Assembly: GCA_023105745.1 (NCBI GenBank)
Contig: JALGQZ010000009.1
Span: 32,974,409-33,038,408 of the forward strand
Reading direction: 5' to 3'
DNA: 64,000 nt
Source of the DNA: Austropuccinia psidii
Lineage: Eukaryota; Basidiomycota; Pucciniomycetes; Pucciniales; Sphaerophragmiaceae
Below the pieces are notes generated by a model, which ran no database searches, was not told the DNA's origin, and saw nothing but the letters and a program-made list of their open reading frames with translations. Position 1 is the stretch's first letter; the number at the start of each line of letters is the position of its first letter. Both the position numbers and the translations under genes were made by a program. This document shows, piece after piece, positions 1-14,149 of this stretch.

Positions 1-1690
1 TGAATAAGCTCAATTTAAGTATTTGAGGTGGTAAAATGGAAAATACTTCAATACCACATCATTAATACCACATAAAAGATCCGTGAAAATTTTTGTTTTT
101 CTTGATTTTAAGCCAAAATAATGGGAAAGTGAGAAATCCCATGTTAAATATACACTAAGAATAGTGTTATGCATGTTTTGAGCACTTAATATCATGGTAT
201 TCTTATATGGACTTTTGGTACACCCATAGTGGATATCTCACTTTAAGCTTAATTTTCTATTTTTACGTGAAAAATAAGTAAGGGGGACAAAAGACATCAA
301 AGAGAGCCAGGGTACCCAACTTCTGAGGCCTCAGAGGCGTGGATAGCTCCAGAGCATGGATCCATGGCTCATCTTGGCCCAATTGGTAAACTAAAACTCT
401 TTGGGAACTTGGTTACCAAGTTACACCTACTGTAATCATAAGAAAATAGCAAATAACCTGCTATTTTGACGTGCCAAGGAGGTAATGAGCTACTTAGACT
501 CCTGTAACCACGTCAATTCTTGATGACTTTTCATGCCTAGACCCTAAAAGAGTAATTAAAACCCTTTTGGGACATATATTCATTGATTTACCTCATAGCA
601 ACCAGCAAAATACTGCTATTTGCAATTCTACGTAGAAATGAGGTAAAAACTTCAAAAATTCATTAAAAATACAATTCTTAATTAATCTTTCTGCAGCTTT
701 CAGGACTAATAGAGAACTGTATCACTATGGTACATCCAAAAAGAATTATGGTTTTACTAGTAAAATTAAAAGTTTTACTTACAGTCCATTTTTGACCATT
801 CTACGTGAAACACTGAATCTTCAAAAATTCACAGTAATTACAACCTGTGATGAAATTGGAAATAACATTGATAACCTTGATAAATCAATGATTATTTTAG
901 AATAAAAGAAGATTTACAGATGTTACTCCTTTTATTGGGGTTGGTAGTCACGTAAAAGCATCAATTAAGTAATTATGATAACCTTACGTGACAACTGATG
1001 ATGCAATCAATAATCCAAAAGGGTTTATTGTTTTCTCACTCACTGGTTTTTCAGTTTGCTCCATGGCACGCCTCTGTGAGCTGTTGTTCACTCAAAAGAG
1101 GCCTCCTCTTCCTGTTTTTTCCAAGAATCATCTTATAAATTTATTAAATCATTATTACCAACAAGTAAGTATTAGTTACAGCTATTCTTAAGTGTTTTAA
1201 ATCTTTCAGAATCAAACAGAAAGACGTGAAATCATAGAATCCAACTATATATTGTTGTAATACTGTTATAAATCCTTTTGATCCCTTAAATCCACAATTC
1301 CACGTCAAATTTCTCTACTTTTATCTATCAATAAGTTCTTTGGAGTATTAGTGAGTCATTTATCTTTAATTCTTAAAGTTTTTCTCTAGTAATAGTTTTC
1401 TTCAAGAATTATCTTTATAATTATTCTTGTAAAAGATAATTATATATTAAAATAATTTTATTATTTTAATAAAAGAAGTTTTTATTATTAAATTCTTCTT
1501 GTAATTGGTTCTTGTAGACAATGACTGCTCACAGTTATAATCACTAGTAGTGTATAACACGTGAAAGAAATAATTTTATAATTATTTAATTGTGGTTATA
1601 ATAAATTTTTATTATTATATTTCATAAGAACAGACATAGTACTGTTGATTAATAGTAATATTATCATCAGTTTCATAGTCAAATCTTACA
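1..1690 (+). repeat. Gypsy family B LTR, copy B4 (left end outside window)
   Basis: Matches the family B LTRs (for example 30110-31883 and 48814-50715) along its whole length. By alignment the window opens at about LTR base 219. It ends in TCTTACA at 1690, but the next bases are family A gag rather than the primer binding site that follows a family B 5' LTR. It is therefore a solo LTR, or the 3' LTR of an element lying to the left, inserted into A2. It keeps the family's ACAA/GTAAGT donor-like site at 1165. The short ORF at 988-1191 is not conserved in sister LTRs and is not called. Confidence 0.9.
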
Positions 1691-1949
1691 GGTGTTCCAA
1701 GGGATTATTACTTACAAAGAGATTCAAGAATAAGCAGGGATAGATACCTGGAAAGGAGAGAAGTTGAAGCTGTTCAAAGTCGTAAGACATGGCAAAATGG
1801 ACCTACCTACACCTTCCAAAATGGTTTCCAACAGCAAACCTCCAGGATCGACTTGCATAGAACAGTTTATTCTAACCAATAAAATATTCAAAGAACTTCT
1901 ACAATGTAGAATGGCAGACAGGTAATTGAACCTAGAGTTCCACTAGAAA

Positions 1950-3617
1950 GAACCTGTAGAAATTATTCAGAAGACTTCCCCCAAAGAGAGATTCTTCAAA
2001 TAACTTATAATAGAAGAGAAATTGAACCACAGATAACATACTCTGACTCTTTCAGGATCATAAGGAGTTGTAACCCAACCAAACTCCCTAGTGGCTTCAC
2101 ACCACTCAGGCAACAGAAGATCAGTGACCAAGAGTCATCATACTTTCCAATCCCAGGTAGAATCCAGGAGAGGAATACAATCATAGGACAAGAACAAGAC
2201 TCCTTTCAACCAGAGGCAGAAAGAGTCAGATTGTATGATCCATAACTTGTTGGACCTTCCAAAAGAAGTATAAAAAAACAACAAACAGCTGTAAATACTT
2301 CTAATGAATCTAGCAGCCCTAGAATAAGGAATGATATCTCCACTCAGATCAGGAACAATGTTGCAACCCCTTAGAGTACCATAAGTAGTAATACCCTATG
2401 GTTACAATTCTCTCAATTTGTAGAAAGAACTCAAAAAAATCTTGAAGGACTCCATGAAAATATTCCAAGGTTACCAGAGGTTTGTACCTTACAAACCAAA
2501 ACTATTAATACACTTCAAGAGGACTATACTAAATTAAGTAAAGCCTAAGAAGAGAGTAAAATAGGACTAAATCAAGTCTTGCAGGAGCAAAATCACTGAA
2601 GAAGGGATAGGGAATACCTTGATCAAGATATTTACAAATTTTTCAATGTCTTCCAAAACATGAAACTCCAAACACAAGGCAATGTTTTGGATAATGCATA
2701 CCACCAGGAATGAATCAAACCAGATTTGTTGTTGGAGAATAAGCCAAGATCCCCATCACAATACCAAGATGAATATAACATGACTTATTCAGAAAAAGAA
2801 GCACTGAAACAGCTACCAGAAGCCTCAAGCTGGCCAAAATTCTCTGGTTTAGGAGAATATGATCACATGGAACTCATTGATTATATTTCTGGACTCTTCA
2901 TAGATCTGCCAAGCATACCAGATTACTGGATTACTGATAGATTAAATACAGCATTTAAAGGTCATGCTAGTATGTGGTACACAGATATAAAAGATATCCA
3001 TGGCAAAAGAAGCTGGCCATGGTAAAAGAGCTAAATAATCCAAAAGTACAGAAATGATACATGGATATGTCATAAAACGCTTTCCTTTGGAAATGATAGA
3101 TACACAGTAGACAAAGATCCAAATGATTGGTTTCTGAGACAGTCAAAAAGGCTAATAGCCATTGACCCTCACATAACAACAGAAATGAGAAATCAAAAAC
3201 TGTTGACCAAATTAACAGGAAACTTAGAGCATGCAGTAAAATTTAGATACTCCAAAGAATCCACCTTGGATGAGATATCAACTACTTTGGAAGGAGTGAG
3301 GATTAGAACATCCATTGGTAGATAAAATACCCATAGTACTGGGGATAACAGGGAGAATCAAACCCTGGAAGCCAAAGAAACTCATAATTCAGAATCTGAA
3401 ATCACAACAGGATCTCACAACTGTGAATCACTCAATCACTATGCAGAAAACTTTCCCAAAGACAGGGAAGAGATATTGGAAAGAGAGAAAGAAACAACAA
3501 AAGACCAAGAAGGTCATGAATCTGACTCTGATAGTGTGGGGGAGGCCTGTGGAAAGAATTTACACAGTGAAGCTAACCACAATGAGGAATATTTGGTGTA
3601 ATTTAAGAGCCGCATGA
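1950..3617 (+). pseudogene. Decayed Gag of element A2
   Basis: Conceptual translation matches the Gag frame of A1: the segment around SGFTPLRQQKISDQES, a degraded coiled-coil region, then the core capsid-like block at 2726-3025 with SSWPKFSGLGEYDHMELI. There are several stops, for example at about 2244, 2373, 2547 and after the WPW motif at 3024. The zinc-knuckle region near 3410-3470 has lost cysteines (HNC...NHYAENF). The acidic tail SDSDSVGEA near 3525 aligns with SDSDSMGDA of A1. Sequence from 1691 to about 1950 does not align clearly with A1. It cannot encode a working Gag. Confidence 0.75.
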
Positions 3618-3800
3618 CAAAGGAAATTGGTTCAGTCCACTTAAAAAGGAGGAAACCAATGACCAAACATCTGGATGATTTGAAACATAAACCACCAGAC
3701 AAGGAGGATATGACCACAAGAAATTTGCTGGCTCAAGGTCACAGGAACCACACTAGTAGCTCAAAGAAGATAGGAAAGTCTCATCAATGATGAGCCTTTT

Positions 3801-3815
3801 TTTAGAGGGAGGGTA
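3801..3815 (+). other. Polypurine tract of A2
   Basis: A purine-rich run AGAGGGAGGG directly before the LTR start TGTCAG, the same as in A1 (28631-28643). It is the expected site of plus-strand DNA priming in LTR elements. Confidence 0.75.
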
Positions 3816-5233
3816 TGTCAGCCTGTGACTAAAAACCAGAGCACAAGCATGACTTCCAGAATACCATAAACCAATGGTAGAGCAAAATACCACAAAAACA
3901 TGGAGCTGAGCCAAACATTCCCAAAAGGTATCAAAAGAAATTGGAAACACACCTCTTTCCAAATATACAAGTCCCATCATCATAGGACAAAGAATAACAA
4001 AGTTATTCCTGCTCAAAGTTGTTGCTGAGCATAAACATTAATTTTCACTGCTCATCTGAAATCCAGAGGAAGAGGCTTCACCCCAGAAACTGGGTGTTCA
4101 AATTAAAGCTCTAGGTTAGGGCTATTGAATGGTACTAGCCAAATTGAGCTAACACCAAAATTACAAAAGTTGTGGCCAAAATAACATCAAACAAGGGTGG
4201 AAAAAATATTCACCTCTCATATAACTTCTACAATTTTAGTGTGAGATACTTAAAGTGGGGTATTTTTGGAAAGACAAAAGTCAGGGCTATCTGATGGTGC
4301 CATTCATTTCCCCATATCTCATCTAGAGAAAAGGGTATGGGGCAAACAAGTTCCATACAGATTTCAAGATAATAATATATCTGAATAGCTAAAATTGAGC
4401 ATGGCATAGCATTTCCATATTTAATGCTAACAATTCCAAATGAGGTACCATTGTTTATATCTTATCTAGGGCTAAACAATGATCCAAATTTGAGCTCAAT
4501 ATCTTAAAAACTGACAAAGCTATAGCAGTCTTAAGTTCAAAGTCCCACATTGGGACCAATACAGCTTTACTGTGGGATAATATCCCATATGTATTTTTAT
4601 GAGATGTCAAATAGACAAATAATCTTGTTTATACTTCAACACCTCATAGTTTAGTCAAATAAAGGGGTCCATGCAGGTTTTGTACGGCTTCTGACACGTA
4701 CAAAGCACCATAACACACCTGTAAACTCCACTGGTGAAAATTTTGATCCTGTATATGGTAAAAATAATAACTTGTGGCTCTAAAACCACATTTCCACCCA
4801 TTACCAGTAATTATTGAGTGTGTAGAACCACAAACCAGCCCACATTAGTGAAAGGTTTTACTCTGTGGTTGTGTGCAGAGGTAAACAACCTCTCATTACC
4901 CCAGAACAAGATAAAAGGAGGCCTTTCCTAACCAGAAGGTCAATCCATCATCCTGTTCTTAGTATTATTACATGGTATAGCTTCTTGAAGAAGTGGTGCC
5001 TCTAGAACTAAGCAGGTATAATTATAATTGCAATTTTTGTAGGGTTTATTATTGTAAAACAACAGGTAAACACTGCACCCAGGGCTATCAATAGCACTAA
5101 CCATCACTAAATTCTTTTAGTATAGCCCTTTTAACCATCTACTAATTAAATTATCATCATTATTTTCGTGTCACACTCACAATTATAGCTATTTATTATT
5201 ATTGTACAGCTATATCATAGAGTCACCCTGACA
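3816..5233 (+). repeat. Gypsy family A 3' LTR of A2
   Basis: Starts TGTCAGCCTGTGAC and ends ACCCTGACA, 1418 bp, against 1435 bp for the A1 LTRs. It is clearly more diverged than the two A1 LTRs are from each other. The stem-loop of the A1 LTR is only partly kept, around 4735-4830. Its 5' partner is outside the window or lost. Confidence 0.85.
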
Positions 5234-8200
5234 AATATGCTGCACCAAAATGGGACAAAAGTCATAGAACCTATAATACAAAGTAGGTGAATTAAAAATT
5301 AGACTCAACATTTGGCTTTAACAATATCAAATGTCTCAAGAAATTGGAAGTTTCCTTCAAAGGGAAATATTGTACCAAAGAAGTTCATGCAAAAAAATGC
5401 AGTACAAGTGAGCTGACAGGAGAATTGGAAAAAAACATCCAGCATTTCCTGTTAACTTATTGAAGAATTATAATTCAAGTGATAAGGAATTATTTCAATT
5501 TAGAGATAGAGCACCCTTATAAGTACCAAAACTTGATCAAATTTAAGAGAAAAAAGTACTTAAATTTCTGAAAGAAAGAATAATTAAGGGAAAGAATGAA
5601 AGAGATTACTCAGTTAGGCACAGAAACCAACAACTCAATGAGTAGATTAAAGAAAAAAAATACCTGCTTCCCAAAGGTTTCTCAGAGGAGATAAATTCCT
5701 CAATAAGGTTCAAGCTTTGTGCTTTAAATACTTGCAAATAGCTTGAAGAGAGATTGGAAATTGGATTATACCCCAAATTCACTTGAGGTTATTCTATTCA
5801 ATGGGAAATTTTAGTAAAATCATTTTTGATGGTAGCCAATTTGAGGCTGTGAGGTATGTATGACATACTCATAAGGCCCCAAATACTATTTTTTCCATTT
5901 GATTCAATTGATAATTGAACTGTTTAATGCCTTAAAAAAATAATGAAAAATTAATATAGTTTTATTTTTTATGGAAAATGCTATAATTATTATGTCATTT
6001 TTGAATCCTACACCAGAAATAACCTAGAGTAAACCCATTGGTTTTCATATCCAAAATTTATCATTTATGCTGCTATTGAAAGTTTTGAGAATCTTGTATA
6101 CCACTTATGCAATTTTATGAAATTTTGTTGGAATTTTCGAATTTTTTATCTTAACTTCAATTTGAATTTACATAAGGCTAAGTTAAAATCACATAAACTA
6201 TGTTAAGATTAAGTTGTTGTGTTTATCTACTAAATTGGCTAAGTATTTGAAATACAGGATTCAAATACTGTGTGAGTTAAATTAAAATTCATTTAAAGCC
6301 GTGGTATGGCTTTGGATAAATAAATTGGAAAAATACACTCAAAAGATGGGGCAAAGGGAAAAATGGCAAAACATGCCAGGGTATCAACCTTTTTGTCTCT
6401 GAGAGTACTCAAATAAGGTTTTCCTCTTGTATTGAAGAATTTTAAACCTTATCTACGATTTGAGACTAGAAATTTATTGAATATTAAAGTTTAAAATGGT
6501 TTATCCTCCATTTCAAAAGGAATTACAAGCTGACAAAGGGCAAGTCCCTTCATACAGGCCTGTAACCAAGGCTTTCGGAGATTTTAAAGCTTTATAAAGT
6601 TTAAATAAGTATAAATAAGCTTAAAATTATAAAAGCCTTATTAGAAGTTAAGTTTTGGTGTATATTTTTCTTTTCATGTAGAAAAAATCCATAACTTAAA
6701 AGATTCATAGAAAATTCTTTTCACAAGGAATTTACTTGAAACTGTCACAAAGCTCACAGTTTGATGGTATTTTGGTAAAATATTAAGAAGAATTATATTT
6801 AATAGTTAAGATTCTGTGGGATTCAGCTATGAAGATACCATATTTGAGATTTCTTTGAAAATTAATTAAAAATCTTATCTGAAATATTTTCTCTTGGGAT
6901 CTTATTCCAAAGAAATTAATAATATGGATGATAAAATCAATTATTCTCTTTTAAATAAAGACCCCAAAGTAATAATTACTAATGAAGCTTAAAGATACCT
7001 GGAGTTCATAATAGCACCTGTAATGAAAATGGTAATTGAAAGCTGGGGGGATTAAGGTAAAGCTCAATTTCAAATCATGTTTATCACTTTAGATGAGTAT
7101 ATTCTCTCTTAAAGCATCTGTGAACATGGAGGAGATGTCTTGAGGCATAAAAAAAGATATTTAATTACTGTATTTTCCCCATCAATAAGTAAAATAAATC
7201 TTTCAAGGAATAATATTTTATTAAGGAAAATCCATATTATTATAAATAAGTCTTTGGTTCTTAATTTTTTTCAATTTTTATAAAGCAAGAATTGAACTAT
7301 TATAACTTCATTATATTTGCATAATTTTTGATAATTGTATCATTTTTAAAAATCTTGTTACAAAATATTTTGTAAAATCCACAAATCCTCTAAAATTCCC
7401 TTAATTCCTTATTTTGGCATGTTTTGACTCATAGGTATTAGTTTATTATTTTTTCTGAGTTGCTTTGGTATTTTTTTATTGAATCATTACCTATAAGTGT
7501 TTTTTTAAAAATATTTCTTTCTTTAACTTTGTTTTTTGATAGTTATTGTTATACTTAATATTACAAAGTATTTTCCATATTTAATATTAGTCATAGCTTG
7601 GATTGATTCATATAAGCCAAAAATAATTTTCTCTGGTAGATATTTTAACTTCTAAGAATTCTAATTGTCAGTGACTAATAATAATAAGATATTCTCATTA
7701 CTTCTATAGGCAGTTATTAAAATCTTCATTATCTAAGTTTTCAATAATATTCATTCTTTATAATTTCATTATTATCTTGAAGCTATTAATATTGATAAGA
7801 ATTGTATTTATATTTGTGGCCATAACATTTAACAATGTTTTATCTTTGAGTGAGTAAAGTAATATTACTATTAATAAGAAGTATTAGTATTAAAAACTTA
7901 ATAGACAAGCGTTAAATTTGCTTTTTTGTAGCCTTGGAAGCTGTAGCCAGAATATAACAGTCAGGTTTAGAATAACTCACTTATACAAAAATAAAGGAAA
8001 ATGGATTGAAGAGATCCTTGGTTTAGTATCATTTATATCTGCAAGGGTTAATGTGTTAAATATATTCCACCGGGAAAAGGTTCCAGTAACCACATGAAAG
8101 CTTCTTACACCTTTCAAATTACTGTATTCCAGTAAGTGTAATCAAATCTTGCACAATTTCCAAATTATTATCCCCAGTGAATCCAGCCTCTAATCTATTG

Positions 8201-11200
8201 TGTCAAGTACTTATATCTACCATAACCTGAAACTTTTCCCACAAAGGATCTTAATGGGTGTAATTATATTTCCTTTGAATCTCCAAGATAAAAATTAAAT
8301 ATCATGATCAAAGATCTTGGGTTGTGATAAATATAAAATAATATGGAAGGGGCAAAAGATGTTTTATACTGTCTTATTCATTTTTTAAATTCTAATCATA
8401 ATTTATAAGCTCCATCATATTTTCCTGTCCTGATGAAATGCTAACAAGCCCTATATGTTCTTAAAGCACTTTATTTGTTCTATAAGAAATTTTTCAACTT
8501 GATTTATTGAATAAATCCATTCTTTATAAGTGGAGTTTCTCACTATTATTCATTTTTGGTTCTGGTAAACCTATTTAAGTTTATTTTAAGCCCTAAAACA
8601 TGATATTATAGTAAAAACATGTAAATAGGCTATCTTTTGGAAAAATTCTCCAAATTTTTTTTTTGAGGTGACATCTCAATTATCCTTAGTTTTTTAGTAT
8701 TTTATTTTACAATTATTCTTCCAACTTAACAAATTTGGAAAAATGGCAAAACATTTTTAAAAATTTAGGAAACAAATAATACACTTATAGATTGAGAATA
8801 TTCTTTTTGACATAAAGGTTGGATTATTGAGAGTTTTTGAAAAGTCCTAATTATTTTAAAAAGAAATTTGAGGGTAAGATCTCAAGATGAAAACCTCAAA
8901 ATAAAGCCCCTTTTTTAATATTTTACTGTCAATTTCTTTTTTAAAAAGTATGAAGATTTTTTTGAGAGCTCCCAAGAATCTCACCTTCCTTTCAAAAAGA
9001 AACCTTTCTAAATATATAAGTGGACTATTTGTTTTTTGAATTTTTGAAATGATTTTAATATTTTTTCAAACTGGTCAATTTGGAAAAATAATTTGCAGAA
9101 AGACTGAAACTTTGAGGGTACTTGAGAGGCTAACCAAAAAAATAAAAAAAATCCTGAAACAATATTAAAACACTTTGTTTGAGGATTTTTTAAAAAATAC
9201 CCTATTTACATCTCTTTATCATAAAATTACATGTTTTGGCCATCAATAGGTAAAAAAAATAATTCTTTTGTCAAAAAACTTAAGGGCTAATTATGTGTAT
9301 TTAGCCAAAGCTTATTTGTGCCTACCAGAACCCTTTCAATTCTTCAAGTTCCATCCCTGTACTATTGGACTTCTTCACAGATTGACAGTTATTAGTATAT
9401 GTGAAGTCCTATGAATATATAGAGTAATGGTCAAAAAATTCAAGATTATGGATTTTTCTACGACTTTTTGACAATATAAGAGATTTTATTTTATTTTCTT
9501 CTTCTTCTTTTGGAAAAATTTGATTCCAAAACACTTTTCAAAATCTTATTCTGACAGGAAATTGGCCAAAGTGGTCACCTTCTCTCATTTTTGAAAGAAA
9601 AATTGTCATTTCTTATTCTGCTTGTGGAATCCAACACAAATAACCTTTTTAGAGAAAAGTAAACAATTTCTATTTTCCTCAGAAAAATTAGCTTTTGAAA
9701 TTCATTTTGGTGATTAAATTTATGGCCTAAAGATCTTCAAATTTGTTTTCCCAAAAACAAAATGCAATTTGGACATAAATTTCAACACTAAAATCAACTC
9801 AAAAGAATTTCTTTTTCAGGAAAGCTAGAAATTTTTAAATTTCTCTTGAAAATATATTTTTTTCGACTCCGAAAGGGGAATTAATCTTTATAGTTTTCCT
9901 TGTGAATATGAGAAAACCCGACTTTGGGAAATTTTTGGTCAAAATGAAGTTCCAAGGCTTCTTTTGAAATCAAATATTACTCAAATAAATATAAGATGAA
10001 AAAAATATACCAAGACTGGTAAGAAAATTTAGAAGGTAATATACATTAGCTGTTTCTAGTAATACTCTACAGGATAGAGATCCAGTATCTAAAATAGCCT
10101 TCCAATTTCTTACTATTGATCATCCTCGCATGGAATCTCTTCCTATTTTTCATCTCACTCTCAGATTTTATCATTGCTTTACTAATACGTCACAAAATTA
10201 CCTAAAACCATTTCTCTATTTCCGTTCATAATAATTAGGCTTCTATCGTTTCTACTCTAAAAATCAATATTTCATCCATCCCTATCATGTATTCTCACTG
10301 GATAAAAGAGAAATATCTTTCCTAATCACTTGAATATAATTTCTCATTTTGTTTTTTATAAACTTTCTTTTATATTTTCAAGTCTCACTTCCTATTCTCT
10401 GCTATGTTCTTACTTATATTTTTCCTTTTTATAGCCCTTTCATTTGAGTAGATAGCTTGCCTTCTTCTATCTTTAGAATTATCTTAGCTGTAATACAATA
10501 TCTAGTTTCTTCAATAGTTACATTTAATATTGAAATAAATTTACTCAAGAGTAAGGAAAATATTTCCAGGGATTATTAAAACTCAACAGGATATAAAATT
10601 TCATTTCAACTGTTAAACAATATTTTAAAGTGTATCTATAAAACAATGCATGAAAAAATATTATTTTAGATTATTTCACCATTAATTTCCTTACAAAAAA
10701 ATATTGATCACAATATCATTATAATATTCTTTTGCGTAGTTTTAAGAACTAAATTATATTTTTATTGTATAAAAATTACAGTAGGTATAATATATAAATA
10801 CCATAATTCATAAAAGGCTATGATAATAATTCAAAAATATATCAAAATATGATAAATTGATATAGTGAAAAAGGAATATTGTTACAAAAAAGAAACTATT
10901 ACATAAAAATCAGAAGTCTATACACAAATATCAAATAAATAATAGTATTTGTAATATTATTATTTCTGTACAAATAATCTGATAAAAATAGCTCAGTAGT
11001 AATCAAAAATTACAAGAGAAATTAGCTTTTATCAGCACCAATAATTATTATATTTACCAATTTCATTCCTTGTATAATGAAAAAACATAAATACTAGCTA
11101 TATCATGACCTATTTTTATCATACTATAATTTAATTTTTCATGTTGTTTGAGGTTTTCAGAGAGAAGTTATTATTTCAATTTATTCCAGAAATACCATCA

Positions 11201-13189
11201 TAAAATTCATAGCTTTCATCATATTGACCTTGAGCTTTGATTATGCATGACTATATCTACTAATATAAAATCTTCAAATAGAATTTCATTACAAAATTTC
11301 AGTAACATCTTAGATCCCGGGGAGAAATAATTAACACAAAGCCTTTTCATTTCGGAAACATCCCTCCAGTTTCCAAAATTTTATCACAAAATTTCCAAGG
11401 ACTCATATTAACTGGATAAATCAAAATTTTAAGATGTTGGTATGCTTGTATTATAGTTAAATAATTCTTTAAACTTATCACAAACTTTATTCAAATTTAT
11501 GGCCATGTATTTAACTAAATTGAATTTTATGTATTAAATGTCTCTTTCGTCAATTTTATCTGTAAATCTAAGCTTAAATATTATTTCTTTGATCCAGTTG
11601 ATGAGTATATTATGATATAACAACGCTTTTCCTATTTCCAATAGTAATAAAATATGGGTTTTCAAATCTTATCTTCAATTCACTATAGCTACTGTATTTT
11701 TAAGGCTGAAGAAAATCTGAAGCTTTATTTTGAGCTCTCAATATGCCATAATAATAAGATTGAGAGATCTTAATTACATAAGAAAAACTATATTTTTGAT
11801 GATTTTCCTTCTATAAGCTAATTAGATTTAAGCTTTTCCATTCCAAACTTCAGAAGTAAATTAAGCATTTTAATTAATATATTACCTTTTCAATTTATGC
11901 ATGTCTCCTCATACTCGAAATAGTATAGCCATCCTATGAAGCTTTTTCTTATTAATGATAACTTGTAGAATATAATTTTCAGCTAGATCGCTCGAAACAG
12001 TGAAGTGTGATTAAGTATGGCGTCATAGCTACAAGCTTTTTTACATAGTATATAAGCTTAAATTAGAACATTATTGAATTATCACACAAATATCTATTAA
12101 AAAAGGAATATAGGTCCTATCAAATAAATCTGAAATATTCATAATGAAAAATACCTCTTTGTGTAAAGAATATGAAAGTTTGCATATAAATAGCTATCTC
12201 AGTGAGTATTAGGGTTCCTATATGTCATGGAATTGAAATTTATGCGAAATTCAATTTCAAATCAGATGGTAGAGCCAATTTGATACTTTCACTTATGCTC
12301 ATTACTGTAATTAAAGAGTATTTATCACTTTTAGTGCCTTTATTGTTTATATTGATTGTTTTTATATGAGTTATATTATAGGATTTATTCATAATAGAAT
12401 TTCATGTAAAATATAAACACCTTAATCATTCGTTTTTTGAATTTTTTTGAAAAAGAGTGGATTATTAATTATTATTTTCTCGATTTGCTTAAGTAATCTT
12501 AGATTCACTGTAATAATTTGAGCTATTATCTTTCTTATTATATTGATAATTATTTAATTTATTTCATGCTTTTTGTGACCATATTTGGATATATTCTTAA
12601 ATATAGATGGTTAAAAGATATGAAAAATAAATTTATTAAAAAAATATTCTTACTTTTTTCTCAAAATAGGAAATAATTGAACCGGAATTATGGAAGAGTT
12701 GGTTCAGAATATTTTGAAAACTGAGAAAATATGGAATTTTTTCAACTTCTCATCACAAATTAATTTAAATTATTAGTTTAGTCCTAGTTCATGGTCAAGT
12801 TTCGAACATTCCTGTAGAAGTATCTTTTAAAAAGTTGAAAATTTAAATTCAATCAATTTTTTCTATTTTTTCTAAAACACAAAAAGCATTCTGGTGCCAG
12901 ATTTCATTTTTCTCTTTTCATTGTGCCAATGGATTGCACAGAAACTCTCCATATAGTAGTCACATTTTATGTGTGCTTGTAATTTTATTTTTCCTTGTAT
13001 TGATATGAAAGAGCTCATCACTTTCAATCTATACAACATGGTCTTCATTTTAATCCATGTCAAGAAGAAGATATATATAATAAGACATGATTCATTGTAT
13101 TTTTTCTAATTGAATTCCAGTACTTTTTCATTTTTATTAATGGAATATTAGCTCATGTGGCAAATCAAAATCATTAATAATTTCAAGGG
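5234..13189. other. AT-rich sequence with no assignable gene
   Basis: About 8 kb of low-GC sequence with stops in all frames, many homopolymer runs and no ORF longer than about 60 codons. Around 5500-5750 one frame faintly recalls the start of a gypsy RT domain, but no catalytic motif follows, so I do not call it. I find no LTR-like TG...CA pair with a matching target duplication by eye. It is probably very old repeat debris. Confidence 0.5.
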
Positions 13190-13620
13190 TTGAAGTTAGA
13201 AGAGAAATTAGGCATGACTTTTTATCAAATTGGATATGAACGCTCTTATGAGACAGTCCGCCATTTATTTAACATTGGAAATTCAACGGTATTCAAATTC
13301 TCACAAGAAATATTTCAAGCTACATTAATATCTCTACACGTCTTCACAATAATTCAATTAATTTTCATGAATTTTTTAATTTTGTTATTTAATATGTTAA
13401 ACTTAAATAGTCTTCCGGATTTTAATGAAAAGTCACCAGGGAAAAAACCATATCACTTTCAAGGCAAAGTGAAATCATTTCGTGATACCTTTTCAGTAAG
13501 GATGAAGTGTCTTCAATTAATAAGGAGCTCATATTTAAATCAAATTTCATTAAAATAAAATCTGTAGTGATTCACCATAATAGAAGGTGGTCTGATTTGC
13601 ACTTCAATGTCCTGTAGTCC
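13190..13620 (+). pseudogene. PIF/Harbinger transposase fragment, N-terminal part
   Basis: A 122-codon open stretch reads like the helix-turn-helix region of HARBI1-type DDE transposases: VRHLFNIGNSTVFKF, then the PDFNEK and HFQGKVKSFRDTF segments, where the family has WPDxxE and FxGCVGxxDGT. The first catalytic Asp region is damaged (RDT for DGT). Just past the stop, an HHNRR segment near 13580 resembles the family's next block (CDHxRR). There is no ATG start and no full domain. The continuation appears to be at 18055-18442 and 55669-55740. Assignment rests on motif order by eye, not on a database search. Confidence 0.55.
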
Positions 13621-14149
13621 AATCTTATTACTCTATATTCAATACTCAATATGACTCATTATAATGATATTTCAGTACATTTAGAAATAATTCATTATAG
13701 CAACCATTGATAGATATATCTCAAAAAAATATATGTGGTGCCATTACATCCTATCTGAAAGGGGGGTTCTTGATGAAGAAGTGCAACAACTTTAATATAA
13801 GATATTGAAAAGGGTATTTTTTTCATGATCATGTAAAATAAGAAATCTCTTGAATAGAAGTTATTAGTCTCTTTTTAATGAAATAGTTAATATGTAGATT
13901 TCATTTCCCAACTCCCACTTTTAATACTTATAAAATGATCAATTTACAGGTTTCAGACGTCTAGTGTTTCCTCATAGACATGTACCCACTTAGAATTATG
14001 ATACAGATCTTCACAAAGTCTTGTTTAAATCCAAATCGAAAATATAGATATTTGTAATTATTAGGACATAGGTTGGGTCACTTATATCCCCCTAAAGATC
14101 TGTGATTTTAGTCAAGAACTTGGAAGTGAGTTACTTATTTGAAAGTGTG
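13621..14149. other. AT-rich spacer, nothing recognised
   Basis: No ORF, repeat or motif that I can support. If the Harbinger pieces on either side come from one gene, this is the left edge of a later insertion of about 4.4 kb. Confidence 0.4.

Larger units (their letters stand above)
1691..5233 (+). mobile_element. Truncated, pol-less Ty3/gypsy element A2 (family A)
   Basis: A plus-strand family A remnant. Its left part is cut by the B4 LTR, its gag runs to about 3600, and a family A polypurine tract and 3' LTR follow. The roughly 3.8 kb that encodes protease, reverse transcriptase, RNase H and integrase in A1 is missing. Between gag and the conserved 3' end (TCTCATCAATGATGAGCC, matching A1 near 28608) lie about 170 bp that I cannot match to A1. 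It is either an internal deletion or a gag-only, non-autonomous lineage that depends on A1-like elements. Confidence 0.8.

Noticed and set aside
988..1191. 67-codon ORF in LTR B4 that runs across the donor site
   Set aside because: The equivalent ATG frame hits TAA within about ten codons in the B1 and B2 LTRs.
5480..5760. Faint gypsy RT-like reading
   Set aside because: Only scattered similarity, no catalytic motif and no flanking domains.
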